64,000 bases of DNA from Ephydatia muelleri (lineage: Eukaryota > Porifera > Demospongiae > Spongillida > Spongillidae): the NCBI GenBank assembly GCA_013339895.1, contig JABACO010000001.1:13737375-13801374 (forward strand), read 5' to 3'. The notes under the pieces were generated by a model. The model saw nothing but the letters and a program-made list of their open reading frames with translations. It did not search any database and was not told where the DNA came from. This document shows positions 1 through 12,083 of this stretch, piece after piece; positions within the stretch are counted from its first letter, which is position 1, and each line of letters starts with the position of its first letter. The position numbers and the translations under genes are program-made.

Positions 1-2501
1 GAGCAGCACCAAGAGCCCCTCCAATAGCCCCACCAGCAAATGTTCCAACCCTTTCGGCCCAAAGCTGAGATCCAGGTGAAGCAAATATGGCTACTAAATT
101 TGCCACAACAGTGCCAATGTTAGCACCATTCACTGCTCCTATCTGGGCATATCTCATTACAATTGCAAGTGACTCACTAGTTGAGTTAATGAAGACTATC
201 GACTGCTCCTCATTGAGTCTAATTCCGCGACGACGCCTTGGGCCTGCAAGTATTTGACCACTGGAGGGGTCTGGTAAAGCCTGGCTTGGATTCAAACTGG
301 TATTTTGGCTACCATCATTGCTTAAAGAACTGTGTGATCTACAATCCCTCGTAGAGACTGCTGCTGTGGGTGGGTAAAAAGGTAGTCCTCTGTTTAAAGC
401 AGAAGTATTAGGCACTTGTGCAATGGCTGGTTTACAGTTGGGTGCGTTCACCATTAGAGTTGACCTTGCATTTATATCACCTGCATTGGACTGTTGCGTA
501 ATAACTGGGGTTAATGTGTTGGATGATCCACAGCTTCTAGGGGGGGTGTTCACAGATGTGCAGGTAAATCCTGTGTTTACAACAGCTGTACTAGGCTCTT
601 TTCCAACAAACGCTTGCAGGATAGAAGACATGGTAGATCCTTGGTCTCTAGCCCTAGAGGGTGTTTTCATGATTGGTGTGGATGTGTGGGTTGACCTTGC
701 ATTTACTACAGCAGCATTAGACACTTCTGCAACAACTGGCTTGCACTTGGATTTAGAACTGGTTGATCCACAACCTCCAGCAATTTCATCTGTCATTGCC
801 CTTGATATCTGAACTGAATGAGAAGCTATATGGCTAGTCTGCGGCACCGCAGCTGTATTGCAGGTGAGAGTGGAGCTGTCTCTTTGTGACTTCTAGCATC
901 TGTTTCCAGCACTACAGTAGCTGGTATAGTTGAATGGCTATTTCCAACATCTACTGTTGGCATTGGTACCGCAACAGGCACACTTGTGCATTTTGAATTG
1001 CCCCATACTTGATCTTTAGAAGAACTATATGACGATGATGAAGATACTTTGGTTGAACCACTAGTTCCAACAGGTGTATTAGGCTCCAACCCTAACGCTC
1101 TCTTGTTCTTATATGTCTGTGGTACTTACCAACTGTGCAGTTGCTGGAAGCTATTGGTGTGACATTAGTTGAACAGGTGGCATTTGAAGCAGCTGGACTA
1201 GGTTCTGATGCTATACCGTGTTTGCATGTGGCCATAAAACCAGTTGTTGTGCCATTTCTATCAGCTGCCCCTGGTAATAATGAGTGTGATGGAATTGTAC
1301 TAGGGTTAGGTTCTGGCCCTTCAGCTTGCCTGCGCCTTGATCGTCTGTGATTTCTACGAGCTGTGCGCCCGCCTTGGGTTACTGGTGTGGTGGCCTGATG
1401 AGATGAACTAGTGGTATTTTCCAAAGCTGTGTTAGGGTCTTGTGATACACCTTCTTCACAGATAGATGTAGAGCTCAATGTGTTGCGATTTCTAAAAGCT
1501 GTGCATGGTACTGCTGTGGAGGTAGGGATTGAACACATATTTTTTACTGCAACAACTGGCAGGTGGGCAGAAATCGGGGTTGTCTCAGTCAAGCCATCAA
1601 CACAGGCTGTAGATGTAGTGCCATTGATTGATAAGCCAATAATATCCAAATCACTTCGTATGTCAGTTCCGTCTGGGTGGGCAGAGGAAATACTTGCCAC
1701 CTCCAGCAACTGTTCAATACTTGACCTAATGCTTTCCGTGCCCACATTTGGTGATATCGCAACACTCAAATCACTGGCCTGCATAAATGCTAGTCGTGAT
1801 TTGCCAGGTGGCAATCTCTTCAAACATTGCACCCAAAGCTCACTTAAATAATCCATGTGTTTTTTCCCAGGGGCTACGAATATTAGTTCACGATGTTTTG
1901 CTTCCTCTCCATAGTCCCCTGCCGCTACCCACCGGAATATTGTCAACGCTGGAGTATTCTGAAGGGGACAGCAGTTTTTTCAGCTGTTCTTTAATTGGCT
2001 CAGCTATGTCAAGGAATGCTCTTTCGCATCTCTTGTCCCATTCAGCTGGATCTGCATATGGCTTTGATAACTGATATTGATTGGCTTTGGTGAGTACCAG
2101 AATAGCCTTGGACCAAAATTCCATTCCAAATCTTTTTGTAAATAGCTCAATAGCCTGTTGGTCCGGTGGTAGCCATCTTGTTGTCGTCATCTCAAAACAA
2201 TACAACGTCAAATGAGCTTGATCGAAAACCTCCCTGATCTTTTCCAGGTAGCTCTCGTCTTTACCGTGACCATCTTGAAGGCCAGGCGAATCGTACACCG
2301 TGACAGTAACGCCTTCAACGTCCCCACTGGCGCGTGTTATGTCCGCTGTAACGGCGCTAAGTGAGCTGAATGGGCCCGGTTGCGATTGCGATCGGCATCC
2401 GGGACCACCGGTCTTAACCACGTCTTTGCCGAGGATGGAATTCACTAGAGTTGACTTTCCTACTCCCGTCTGCCACATACCAGAATGCACAATTCAGCCA
2501 T
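1..2501 (-). pseudogene. AIG1/GIMAP-type GTPase, copy 1, frameshifted and cut by the window edge
   Basis: The reading starts at the same MAELCILVCG start as the intact copy at 26542-29202 and can be followed to the glycine-rich C-terminal segment at the left edge. It needs several frame changes. One base is missing near 2470, inside the P-loop codons. One C is extra near 1929, after the DNIPV block. Further shifts lie near 1100 and 880. Between them the frames keep the DSPGLQDG switch, the TKANQYQ block and the Ser/Thr-rich middle. The upstream flank after 2501 does not match the flank shared by copies 2-4, so only the gene part of the duplicated unit is present here. It is either a pseudogene or a copy with assembly indels; the number of independent shifts favours decay. 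Confidence 0.8.
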
Positions 2502-2715
2502 GTCACGCACGTACGTCTCTTAGGGGGCGTCTCATCAATTTAGGAAAATAAATAAATGACGTTTTGGTTGGGGGGGTGGCGGTGGGGGAGGAAGGGTGTT
2601 TACAACCCCTTGTAGTATTTTTTTTTTGCAAACGCAGACATCTGGATCGGATATTTCGTGGCTTTGGCATCCTTCTAACGGTCCCATCCTAAAAATCAAG
2701 GTCCAGGTCAACCCT

Positions 2716-2746
<31 letters not shown>

Positions 2747-3557
2747 TCCCGCGTACAAACGCGCCCATTTTTCGACCAGCCCTTTACCACCATTACGATT
2801 GACCGCACCTCTATTAATAATAATAATGAAATTGTTAATCGCGCATTGCCGCATAAATAGTTAGGTTGTTATTCCCGTTCCTCTCGCATTAACTTGCTCC
2901 AAAAGAAAGAGATCCGAGGCTCCATTAGCATATCTGTCTTCAGACAAGAATTCCTCCTTCAGCTTCTTTGCAGTAAGCTCCTTGCCCAGAACCCCCTTGT
3001 ATTCATCTTTGCTTATTGCAAACTTGTTTATCTGCTCCACTGAAACTTGCTGGGAAGAATGTGCTATCCATAATCTCTCTTCTGCAGATGTTGAAGACGG
3101 ACTGGAAGTAGGCGTTACGTGTTGCACAGCAGCTGCTCATAGATTAATAACCTTAATAACCGAAACGGGCAATACATTGCCAATCGTTTCGCTCGCGTAT
3201 GACGTAATTATATACGTGCTTTATAGAGATAGACATGGATTCTTTGAAAGAACGTAAAACTTTGATCGCGATGACAGTTTGTTGTTACAAAATGAGTACA
3301 TAGAACATATGTTGAGTCCAACAATCTTCCTTAGAGTCAGCAAACACATTTATGATGGCAGTTGAGGCGATACAGAAAGAGGACGCGTTCCAAATCGAGT
3401 CACAGTACACGTGCGCTGCTGTAAATACTTCAAAGGTTTTACACGAGTGGTGGAATAGCCCATTACAAATAAAGAATGGTTTTCCCATGTTCTTATTGTA
3501 CGCCTCAAAGCGTGTTTTCCTTGCAAGTACAAGAGTACAGTTCTGAGGAGGGAAAGA
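2502..3557. other. Unassigned stretch with a long poly-C tract
   Basis: No gene is recognised. A G-rich run at about 2570-2595 and an almost pure C run of nearly 40 bases at 2706-2743 face each other, as in the G-tract MITEs elsewhere in the window, but I could not define termini or a target duplication. An 88-codon minus-strand frame at 2861-3127 shows no motif I recognise. Confidence 0.4.
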
Positions 3558-3935
3558 ATGTGGGGCTGTTATCAGCGACTCCGTACAGCTAATACATTCG
3601 TTAAAGATTGGCCGATCTTTATTTCCAAATCTGTTGGACTCAAAGCATTCCCAGCCTTCTATCAGTCTGTTACTCAACACATTTTTGACAAACTCATCAA
3701 ACATGAGCACCCTATTGAGATCTGTGCAAATGATCCAGAGTCACACTCTTTAACTAGTGAGGAATGCTGTGCTCTGCGATATGTTGCCGGGTATACCTTC
3801 CGAAAAGTGTATTCTAGCATCGATTTGAGTACACATCCCCAAAAAGATGTCATGATGTGCCTTCTAATGGAGTTAGTAGGTGACGGAGTCAGTAGGAGCA
3901 GTGAAAGTGAGCGATGGATGGGTATGATCAATTGA
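3558..3935 (+). pseudogene. Probable DNA-transposon protein fragment
   Basis: A 125-codon plus-strand frame contains the segment EECCALRYVAGYTFRKV. This resembles the 'ALRYVAGYV-RKV' block found in many transposase-derived proteins of sponges and cnidarians. It lies next to a P-element-type relic on the opposite strand, so it may belong to a second, inverted element. There is no catalytic domain, and flanking frames are closed. The family assignment is from memory of the motif only. Confidence 0.4.
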
Positions 3936-4230
3936 GGAGGCCTGTGGACTATTAATGATCAGGCACATGACTTATATTTGATCATGGAAGAGGAGATAAG
4001 GAGGAAGTATAGATTCATCTGAATTGCTGCTGCAAAAAATAGTGAACCTGATGTCACTGTATGTGGATTTGCATTTGCAACTTCTTCCCTAGAAATGTAA
4101 GCAAGCACAACATAAAACAATGAAGAAAACACAATCCCTACATAGTGAACTTTGTCCTAAACGGTAGTGGTATATTCAGCTGCATTGATTTGTGCATCAA
4201 TGGTATCTATAATATTATACAACATGTCAA

Positions 4231-5800
4231 CTATGCACTTCTTCGAGGTCGTTTAGCAAGGGGACTAGCATTGGTTAAGTGGTAGCACCGCCACATATTG
4301 CAAGTAGTCGAAATGACTCGCAGGGCTTGTGTATTGCGGATGAACTCAGACACTGAAGGGTTCTCATTGGTTCTTCCTCTTTGCCGTTGCTGTCCAAAAT
4401 AGTTTTCCAAAGCATCTTGGCATACCCTATTGCTGAGAAATACCGAACCCCCTGGAATTGTGAACGCGTACTGAACCAGTTCAACAAATGACATCACTGA
4501 AAGATGGATGTTCTTCAAGTATTACACAAAGCACATAAGCAAGTTTACCTGTAATTTGTCTCAGCACTGAGCATCATCAGGATTTTTTGAGATGTCAAAA
4601 CCCTCTCTCCCTTGACACTTTCTTCCCACTCGTCCAGATACGCCAAAAACACATCTGTTAGCCACTAAATAATGATTTGACCTGATAAAAGTGTGATATA
4701 CAATTTTTATGAAAACATACCTTCAGTTTCCAATCAGTGCCTGATCTATATGGTGACTAAATGGGTTCCTGGATAACTTTCCTGCTGATAGGCTTAAAAC
4801 ATTCAAGCAATTGAAAAACTTATTGAACATCTCTGCAAATCGAGACGTTTGTGTAGCCTTTGGCCCAACAGCTAAAATCAGAGCTTCTGACACCGAGTTG
4901 CTAAGAACCTATTATGCATGCGATGCATAAACATTCATGTAATTGGATACAGCACATGTGACTCTTACTTGTGCTGCCAGATCAACTCGCATCTTAGAGT
5001 AGCTAGTAAAGTGCAGATGCTCATACTTTAATTTTGGAACCAAAGATAAACCAGCATCATCTCCCTGTGATCGATTCTTCAGTATAGCTACTTAAGATGG
5101 TCCTATGAGGTATCCATTCCATTGCACTATACGGTGTATAGCGCAGATGAACATGTTGAAACAAAATCTTAAATACATTTACCCATAACTTTCTTTTGGG
5201 GTTTGCCCAGCAATTTCTTGTTGTCTTCATTAGGTGTGGTGGATCCGACAGAAAGAAGATATAGCGTCTTTCACCATCATGAGCATAAGGGTTAATAACT
5301 TTGTTGGTTGACAGGCGTTTTTGAACCCGCATCATGAAGAGGAAAAAACTTCCTGTTCAAGGACAGACCATCGCAACAAAGAGCCAGTACTATAAACCCC
5401 AGGTTCTCAAGGCGAGACACGGCATTCCATATCATAGGAAAAAGTTGATAACGTAGCATGGAATAAATCAATATAAAATGCAATGATGTTATGAAGCCAT
5501 ACCTGATAACTCAGTGCAGGGAAATTGAGCATATGGAAACTTAAGGTTCGTGAATAATCCTCTCTGATCATCAGAACCAACATAGATGAGGCTAAAGAAT
5601 CCTTGATGCAGACTTGGCTCTCGTACTGGGATAGGTGATTATTTATGTCGCCAATGTCAACAAACCCAGTCAGACCACCTATTAATACAATAGATTTCGC
5701 ATGACAAGTTACTGAAGTATGAGTTACCTGAGTGCTTGTCAAATGTAAGGTCTTGACGTATATGCATCTCATCAAATGATGATTACACACTTGTCTCTCT
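4231..5800 (-). pseudogene. P-element-type (THAP9-like) transposase relic
   Basis: On the minus strand, successive frames follow the order of P-element transposases. Near 5600-5700 there is a GDINNHL block. Near 5400-5480 there is RYQLFPMIWNAVSRLENLGF followed by a CDGLSLNRKFF stretch. At 5057-5335 lies the conserved SDPPHLMKTTRNCW segment. Near 4600 is a DEWEESVKG-like segment, and at 4231-4518 the C-terminal ENYFGQQRQRGRTNENPSV block. The frames are broken by stops and gaps, some of which may be old introns. The N-terminal THAP zinc finger was not found; the coding trail ends where a CA-rich repeat begins at about 5805. The element is almost certainly inactive. Confidence 0.72.
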
Positions 5801-5804
5801 CCAT

Positions 5805-6290
5805 ACATAACACACCACCACATACACCACATACCACAAACACCACATAGTTGTATACCACACTCACACACCATGCACACACACCGCACACACCCACCAC
5901 ACCACTGCACAACACACCACAACCACGCACCATGCACACACACATCACCAACCACACCATGCACACACACCACACACACCCCACCCACACCCACACCACA
6001 CACCACCCCCACCCCACACCCAACCACCCACACCACCACACCCACACCATATACCACACACACCATCACCCCCCACCCCACCCCCCCACACCCCACCCAC
6101 CACCCACCCACACCCACCCCACCCCCCCCCCCCCCACCACACACCCACCCCCCACACACACCCCCCCCCACCCACCCCCCCCACCCCCCACCACACCCAC
6201 CACCCACAACCCACACCCCCACACCACACACCACCACACACCACCACACACACACACCACACTACACACCACAACACAGAACAGGGTTGC
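5805..6290. repeat. CACAC/CCACACC-rich simple repeat
   Basis: Nearly 490 bases consist almost only of C and A (CACACC, CCCACAC, CCCCCC variants). Long open frames here on both strands (His/Pro/Thr-rich or Val/Cys/Gly/Trp-rich) are composition artefacts. The repeat abuts the P-element relic. Confidence 0.9.
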
Positions 6291-6429
6291 ATCATTTGGT
6301 ATCATTACTCTGACAAAGTCAACAACTCACAAGCCATTAGAGGCAAAGAAGCATGTTTTTCTTCAAAACACAGATCTGCAGATCTATGCTTATCTCTATG
6401 ACACTAGTCCTCCAGAAGTTGGTATCCAG

Positions 6430-6960
6430 CCTGGATGCAGATGAGGAGTGTGCTGAAATCCTTCTCCAAGCATGTACCTCGACAAAGAGCCTTGGCTGGT
6501 ACCCCGCTCAGCTTACTGTGTGCCTTACATTTGATTGAGGAGTTGGGTCCAGCACTGGGCCTACATGTGAACCTGGCCAAGTGTGAGATGTTCAGCAGGA
6601 GGGCAATACATCATTCCTACCGGAGGTGAGGTGCTCACTCCTGCCTAATCTTTACATCATAGGTGCTCCAATTGGCTATACTGTTAAAATTTTATTGCTG
6701 GGAAGCAGTGAAATAAGGCTCGGATCTGCCCCTCATGCGGGTTCTTGGATCTCAGTCATTCCTTATACTGGCCTGGAACGGCATCTTGACTCTGCTTAAT
6801 GTCAGGTAGCACACCTGTCCTGCCTCTCTAACTTGCCATCGGCCAGGCCACCCTCAAACCCAAAATGCTGGCTAAAATCTATGGCTGCCTGAACATGTCA
6901 CTGGTGAGGTCAGTGGCTAGGGCCATCATGGGAAGAGTAAATGTCCGAATAGGTTAGTAG
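6430..6960 (+). pseudogene. Reverse-transcriptase fragment, plus strand
   Basis: The plus strand encodes ALHLIEELGPALGLHVNLAKCEMFS, cut into shifted frames, followed near 6660 by an APIGYTV-like block. This is the palm/thumb part of a retroelement reverse transcriptase in which a helix precedes the 'lgl-vN--KCe' motif. The catalytic YxDD is not preserved. Several frame breaks show it is dead. A related fragment lies on the opposite strand at 7200-7580. Confidence 0.55.
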
Positions 6961-7199
6961 AACTGTAGGTTTGTTATTTGTAAGTTAGTAGAACTGTTAT
7001 TAATATTGTTACTTTATGCACGTGCAATACTGTTTCCCTCCCTAATGTCAGCACCCAGCAGCAATAAGTCTCTACTGCTAGTGGTATTCTTTGGGTCTAT
7101 TGCTTGCAACACTTCTGCTTCAGACAAAATAAGTATGAAGACAGCAGCTACAAAAACTAAATGCAGTACTCAGAACTCAGCACACTTGTTGTGCAGTGC

Positions 7200-7580
7200 A
7201 TGTAGTCCCAAATTGTTGCACTGAGGACCCTTCATACTGAACAGCTCACACTTAGCCATGTTCACATGGAGGCCCATTGCTGGACTCAACTCCTTAACCA
7301 GATGCAAAGCACGTAGTTTAGCTGGGTGGGTGCCATCAACACACTCCATCTACATACATGCAGGCGGATATCATCTCCTGCATGGAGGACCAAGGAAAAC
7401 AGCAGGGGATCCAGAGGGTAACCTTGCTGCACTCCAGAGCTGATCTGGTCAAGTAGTTATCATACTGAGGGGTGGGTCCCATGGCAACAAGACACTATAT
7501 AGTTCCGGGTAGGTATCACACTCATCGAGGACTGCAGCTACTTGCCTGGAGATAATGTTGAAGGCATTCGTCATCTAACT
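7200..7580 (-). pseudogene. Reverse-transcriptase fragment, minus strand
   Basis: Read on the minus strand, this begins with a NAFNIISRQVAAVLDECDT-like segment near 7570. It passes a degraded region where SGVQQG-DPL would be expected and ends with ALHLVKELSPAMGLHVNMAK near 7260. It covers the same part of the protein as the plus-strand fragment at 6430-6960, so the two form an inverted pair of the same retroelement family. No intact YxDD was seen. Confidence 0.55.
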
Positions 7581-7640
7581 TAAGCAATACAAATTCATTG
7601 CAACACTAAGCATGAGCTACTTTCTCTGCACATGCACGAC

Positions 7641-8282
7641 AGGGGCGGATCCAGGATTTTGGGAAAGGGGGTCTGATAAATATATTCACAACTGGGGGGA
7701 GGGGGCGTGCCCCTCCAGTGACAGCAAGGGGAGTGCTGATAGCTCCCCCAGTGGGGTCTGGCTTTTTGCTTTCGCGTTTATTTAGCATGAAATTGACAGT
7801 GATATCCAATACATACATGCATACATCACGCAATATCCGGCAATTAAATTCGTGACGCAAAGCTTTTGTGAATTTGTGACTGAAGCGTGCACATGGCCAA
7901 GCACCAGCTACATATCTCGGTCTATAAACGACTCATGTATGTTTTACTATAGTGTTAGTATTTAGCTATATAGCTATCTGTTTTCTGAGGAAATGAATCT
8001 GAGATCCATCCCATTCACGTTTTTTGATCGCTTACCTCAATTCTTGCTCACACGCACCTTCGATTGATCGCGCGATTAAATATTTCGTTAATACACAGAT
8101 TTAATTGCATCGATATAGACCCCGCTTGGGTAGAACGAAGTGCAATCTTACAAATCCAAGGACGGTTAACATGCAGAACGCTGCATAGATTACACTATGC
8201 ATATGTGATTCTTCATATTGAAAAGGAGGTATCCGGACACCCTGGACCCCCCCCCCCCCTCCCCCCTCCTAAATCCGCCCCT
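7641..8282. mobile_element. hAT-type MITE with 7-bp target duplication
   Basis: The left end reads AGGGGCGGATCC and the right end GGATTTAGGAGG on the opposite strand after the shared (A)GGGGCGGAT. GCACGAC flanks both ends (7634-7640 and 8283-8289); an 8-bp version TGCACGAC is possible if the last T is counted. The element is 642 bp, has G-rich runs just inside each end, and holds no transposase. The terminus and the target-site size fit non-autonomous hAT elements. Confidence 0.8.
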
Positions 8283-8289
8283 GCACGAC

Positions 8290-8694
8290 ACACCCAATAA
8301 CGGAATTACTATAACTTACAATTTCATAATACACATGTACACTTAAATGTATATGTATTAAAGTGTGAATACTTCATAAATAAAAATAAATTTAAATAAC
8401 ACTACAATAGCTAGCTAGCTACACGTACACATTGCACTTAAAAAAAGCTGTATATCACCTCACACAATTAGATGTCAATGTGCCAAGGTTTTGTTGTGAA
8501 AACGATCCACGTGATCTTCAGAAACAGCCTCGGGGCAATGTTCTTCTAGCATGGCCTAGTCCAATCCACCCTTTTGTGGCCACTCCGGAGGTCAAATTCT
8601 CAGTCCCGTCGCCCGATAAGGTCTTCCAATGAAAGCGCACCTAGCACGTACATCCGTATATCGGTTTCAGCCAAAGATGGCCATTACCATCAGG
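8290..8694. other. No recognisable gene
   Basis: AT-rich DNA between the MITE and the start of duplicated unit 2. Short frames only; nothing supportable was seen. Confidence 0.5.
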
Positions 8695-9301
8695 TGGCGA
8701 GCCTACACATACGAATCATAACGAAAAGAGCTTCGAACTCAAGAAACGTATCTGGGGGGGGGTAAACAAAAAACAAAGAATGAAGGAGGGGCTACACGAG
8801 TCTGGGGACTACAAAGTCAGGCCCCCATCGGAGTGATGTAAGAGAGCCAATTTTAGTAACGCGATGACGCTGCCGCAATGCGCATGCGTAACAATCAATA
8901 CACGGAATCCAAACTAAAAATTATACTAAAAGAGATAGTTAACTCTCTACTCATACAGGTACTTAAAATAAAATTTGTTGTCGTAAAGAATGTTAATTAA
9001 TTGATTTAATAATTAGCTGTTTACATGTTTCGATAAATCTTATTGTAACGGTGAAAGTAGAATTTAGATATTCAATTCCTAGCCAGAGTTATGGGTCGAT
9101 GTCAGAAATTTCTGGCAATGCTGCTTCACACTTAGGTGTATGATTAAGGTAGTGATATTGAAAGTGCTTTATCTTGTGGTGAAAGAAAATGTGCTACATT
9201 TAGCACAATCTATTTCGAAATGTGCACTATTTCAATCACTGACAGATGAGTTTTCTTCAGCATTTAGAGGCATGCAAAATAATTGATGCATTCATGTAGT
9301 C
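8695..9301. repeat. 3' flank of duplicated AIG1 unit 2
   Basis: This segment is close to 32155-32819 downstream of copy 4. Both start at GCGAGCCTACACATACGAAT, pass a G run (short here at 8755-8762, long at 32218-32243), and share the sequence through GTCTCAATTGTA just before the gene. A more diverged relative of its inner half lies at about 26310-26540 downstream of copy 3. It marks the left limit of the duplicated unit. Confidence 0.8.
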
Positions 9302-12083
9302 TCAATTGTAGTGAAACACAGATAAAACTATAACGTCATAATAGTTTTGCTTTACTTTCATGTTTCCCTTCATTAATTTTTTCCACAGGCCTATTGCAAG
9401 GCCGAGTGTAGCACCAAGAGTCCCTCCGATAGCCCCACCAGCAATAGCTCCAACTATTCCCCACATCTGAGGTCCAGCCAATGCTAATTGTGGAACAAAC
9501 ATAGCTGCTACACTTACTACAATAGTGCCAATTGCAGCGCCACCTGTTGCTCCTATGTTGGCAAATTGCATTGCAATTTCTGCAAGTGATTCACAAGTGG
9601 AGTCAACGAAGACCCGCGACTGCTCCTCATTGAGTTAAATTCTGCGACGCCGCCTGGACCTGCAAGTATTTGACCACTGGAGGGGTCTGGTAAAGCCTGG
9701 CTTGGATTCAAACTGGTATTTTGGCTATCATCCTTGCTTAGGATGCTTGCCATTGGTGCTACATCTAGCTTTGATGTGAGTGTGTGCGTATTCGGTTTTG
9801 GGCAGTTCGACGAAGAACTGTTTGATCTACAATCCTTGGAGAAAGCTGGTTGTCTAGTATTAGGCACTTGTGCACTGACTGGTTGACAGTTGGATAATGT
9901 GCTAGATGCGTTCATCATTAAAGTTGACCTTGCATTATATCACCTGCAGCATTGGACTCTTGCATAATAACTGGGGTTACTGTGTTGGATGATCCACAGC
10001 TTTTAGGGAGTGTGTTCACGGATGTGCAGGTATATCCTGTGTTTACAACAGCTGCACTAGGTTCTTCTCCAACAAAAAGCTTGCAGTATGAAGAAGGCAT
10101 GGTGGATTCATGGGCCTCCGAGCGAGAGGGTGTGTTAATTGGGGTGGATGTGTGGGTTGATCTTGCATTTATAACAGCTGCACTAGGCTCTTCTCCAACA
10201 ACAGGATTGCAGTAAGAAGATGTGGTAGATCCATGGTCTCTGGCGGCAGGGGGTATGTTCAACATTGGTGTGGATGTGTGGGTGACCTTGCTTTTACTGC
10301 AGCAACATTCGACACTTCTGAAACAACTGGTTTGCACTTGATTTTAAACTGCAACCTCTAAAAACTTCATCTGTCATTGCCTTGATGTCTGAACTGAATG
10401 AGAGGCTATATGGCTAGTCTGCCGCACTGTAGCTGTATTGCAGGTGGAGTGTAGCTGTTTCTTTTGTGACCTCTAGCATCCGTTTCCAGCACTACTGTAG
10501 CTGGTATAGTTGAATAGCTGTGTCTAGCATCAATTGTTGGCGTTGGTGCCCCAACAGGCACGCTTGTGCATTTTGAATTGCACCACACTTGATCTTTAGA
10601 AGTCCTATGTGACGAAGATACTTTTGTTGAACCACTAGTTCCAACAGGTGTATCGGGCTCCAACCCTAACGCTCTCTTGTTCCTAGTATGTCTGCAGTAC
10701 TTACCAACTGTGCAGTCGCTGGAAGCTATTGGTGTGGCATTAGTTGAACTGGTGACATTTGAAGCAGCTGGACTAGGTTCTGATGCTATACCCTGTTTGC
10801 ATGTGGCCATAAAACCAGTTGTTTGCCCATTTCTATCAGCTGCCCCTGGTAATAATGAGTGTGATGGAATTGTACTAGGGATAGGTTCTGGCCCTTCAGC
10901 TTGCTTGCGCCTCGATCGCCTGTGATTTCTACAGCTGTGCGCCCGCCTTGGGTTACTGGTGTGGTGGCCTGATGATCGAGGTGAACTAGTGGTATTGTCC
11001 AAAGCTGTGTTAGGGTCTCATGATACACCTTCTTCACAGATAGATGTAGAGCTCAATGTGTTGCGATTTCTAAAAGCTGTGCATGGCACTGCTGTGGAGG
11101 CAGGGATTGAACACATATTTTTTACTGCAACAACTGGCAGGTGGGCGGAAATCGGGGTTGTCTCAGTCAAGCCATCATCACAGGCTGTACATGTAGTGCC
11201 ATTGATTGATAAGCCAATAATATCCAAATCACTTCGTATGTCAGTTCCTCTGGGTGGGCAGAGGAAATACTTGCCACCTCCAGCAACTGTTCAATACTTG
11301 ACCTAATGCTTTCCGTGCCCACATTTGGTGATATCGCAACACTCAAATCACTGGCCTGCATAAATGCTAGTCGTGATTGCCAGGTGGCAATCTCTTCAAA
11401 CATTGCACCCAAAGCTCACTTAAATAATCCATGTGTTTTTTCCCAGGGGCTACGAATATTAGTTCACGGTGTTTTGCTTCCTCTCATAGTCCCCTGCCGC
11501 TACCACCGGAATATTGTCAACACTGGAGTATTCTGAAGGGGACAGCAGTTTTTTCAGCTGTTCTTTAATTGGCTCAGCTATGTCAAGGAATGCTCTTTCG
11601 CATCTCTTGTCCCATTCAGCCTTGTCATCCGGATCTTCATGGACTTTGATAACTGATATTGATTGGCTTTGGTGAGTACCAGAATAGCCTTGGACCAAAA
11701 TTCCATTCCAAATTTTTTTGTAATTAGCTCAATAGCATTTGGTCCGATGTAGCCATCTTGTTGTCGTCATCTCAAAACAATACAACGTCAAATGAGCTTG
11801 ATCGAAAACCTCCCTGATCTGGTCCAGGTAGCTCTCGTCTTTACCGTGACCATCTTGAAGGCCAGGCGAATCGTACACCGTGACATTAACGCCTTCAACG
11901 CACCCACTGGCGCGTGTTATGCCCGCTGTAACGGCGCTAAGTGAGCTGAATGGGCCCGGTTGCGATTGCGATCGGCATCCGGGACCACCGGTCTTAACCA
12001 CGTCTTTGCCGAGGATGGAATTCACTAGAGTTGACTTTCCTTACTCCCGTCTTGCCACATACCAGAATGCACAATTCAGCCAT
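9302..12083 (-). pseudogene. AIG1/GIMAP-type GTPase, copy 2, heavily frameshifted
   Basis: This is homologous over its whole length to the intact copy at 26542-29202. The start region is conserved, but an extra T near 12050 breaks the frame inside the P-loop. At least seven more shifts split the rest into short frames: 11729-12025, 11459-11698, 11167-11412, 11018-11227, 10406-11002, 9918-10337 and 9553-9918. The last frame (9302-9571) keeps the small hydrophobic glycine-rich C-terminus (GGAIGGTLGATLGLAIGLWKK) but runs on past the usual stop. It is the most decayed of the four copies. Flanks on both sides match those of copies 3 and 4, so it was duplicated as part of the larger unit. Confidence 0.85.

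Noticed and set aside
5805..6295. Long open frames rich in His/Pro/Thr or Gly/Val/Trp/Cys
   Set aside because: They lie over an almost pure C/A simple repeat and are open on both strands in several frames, as expected from composition.
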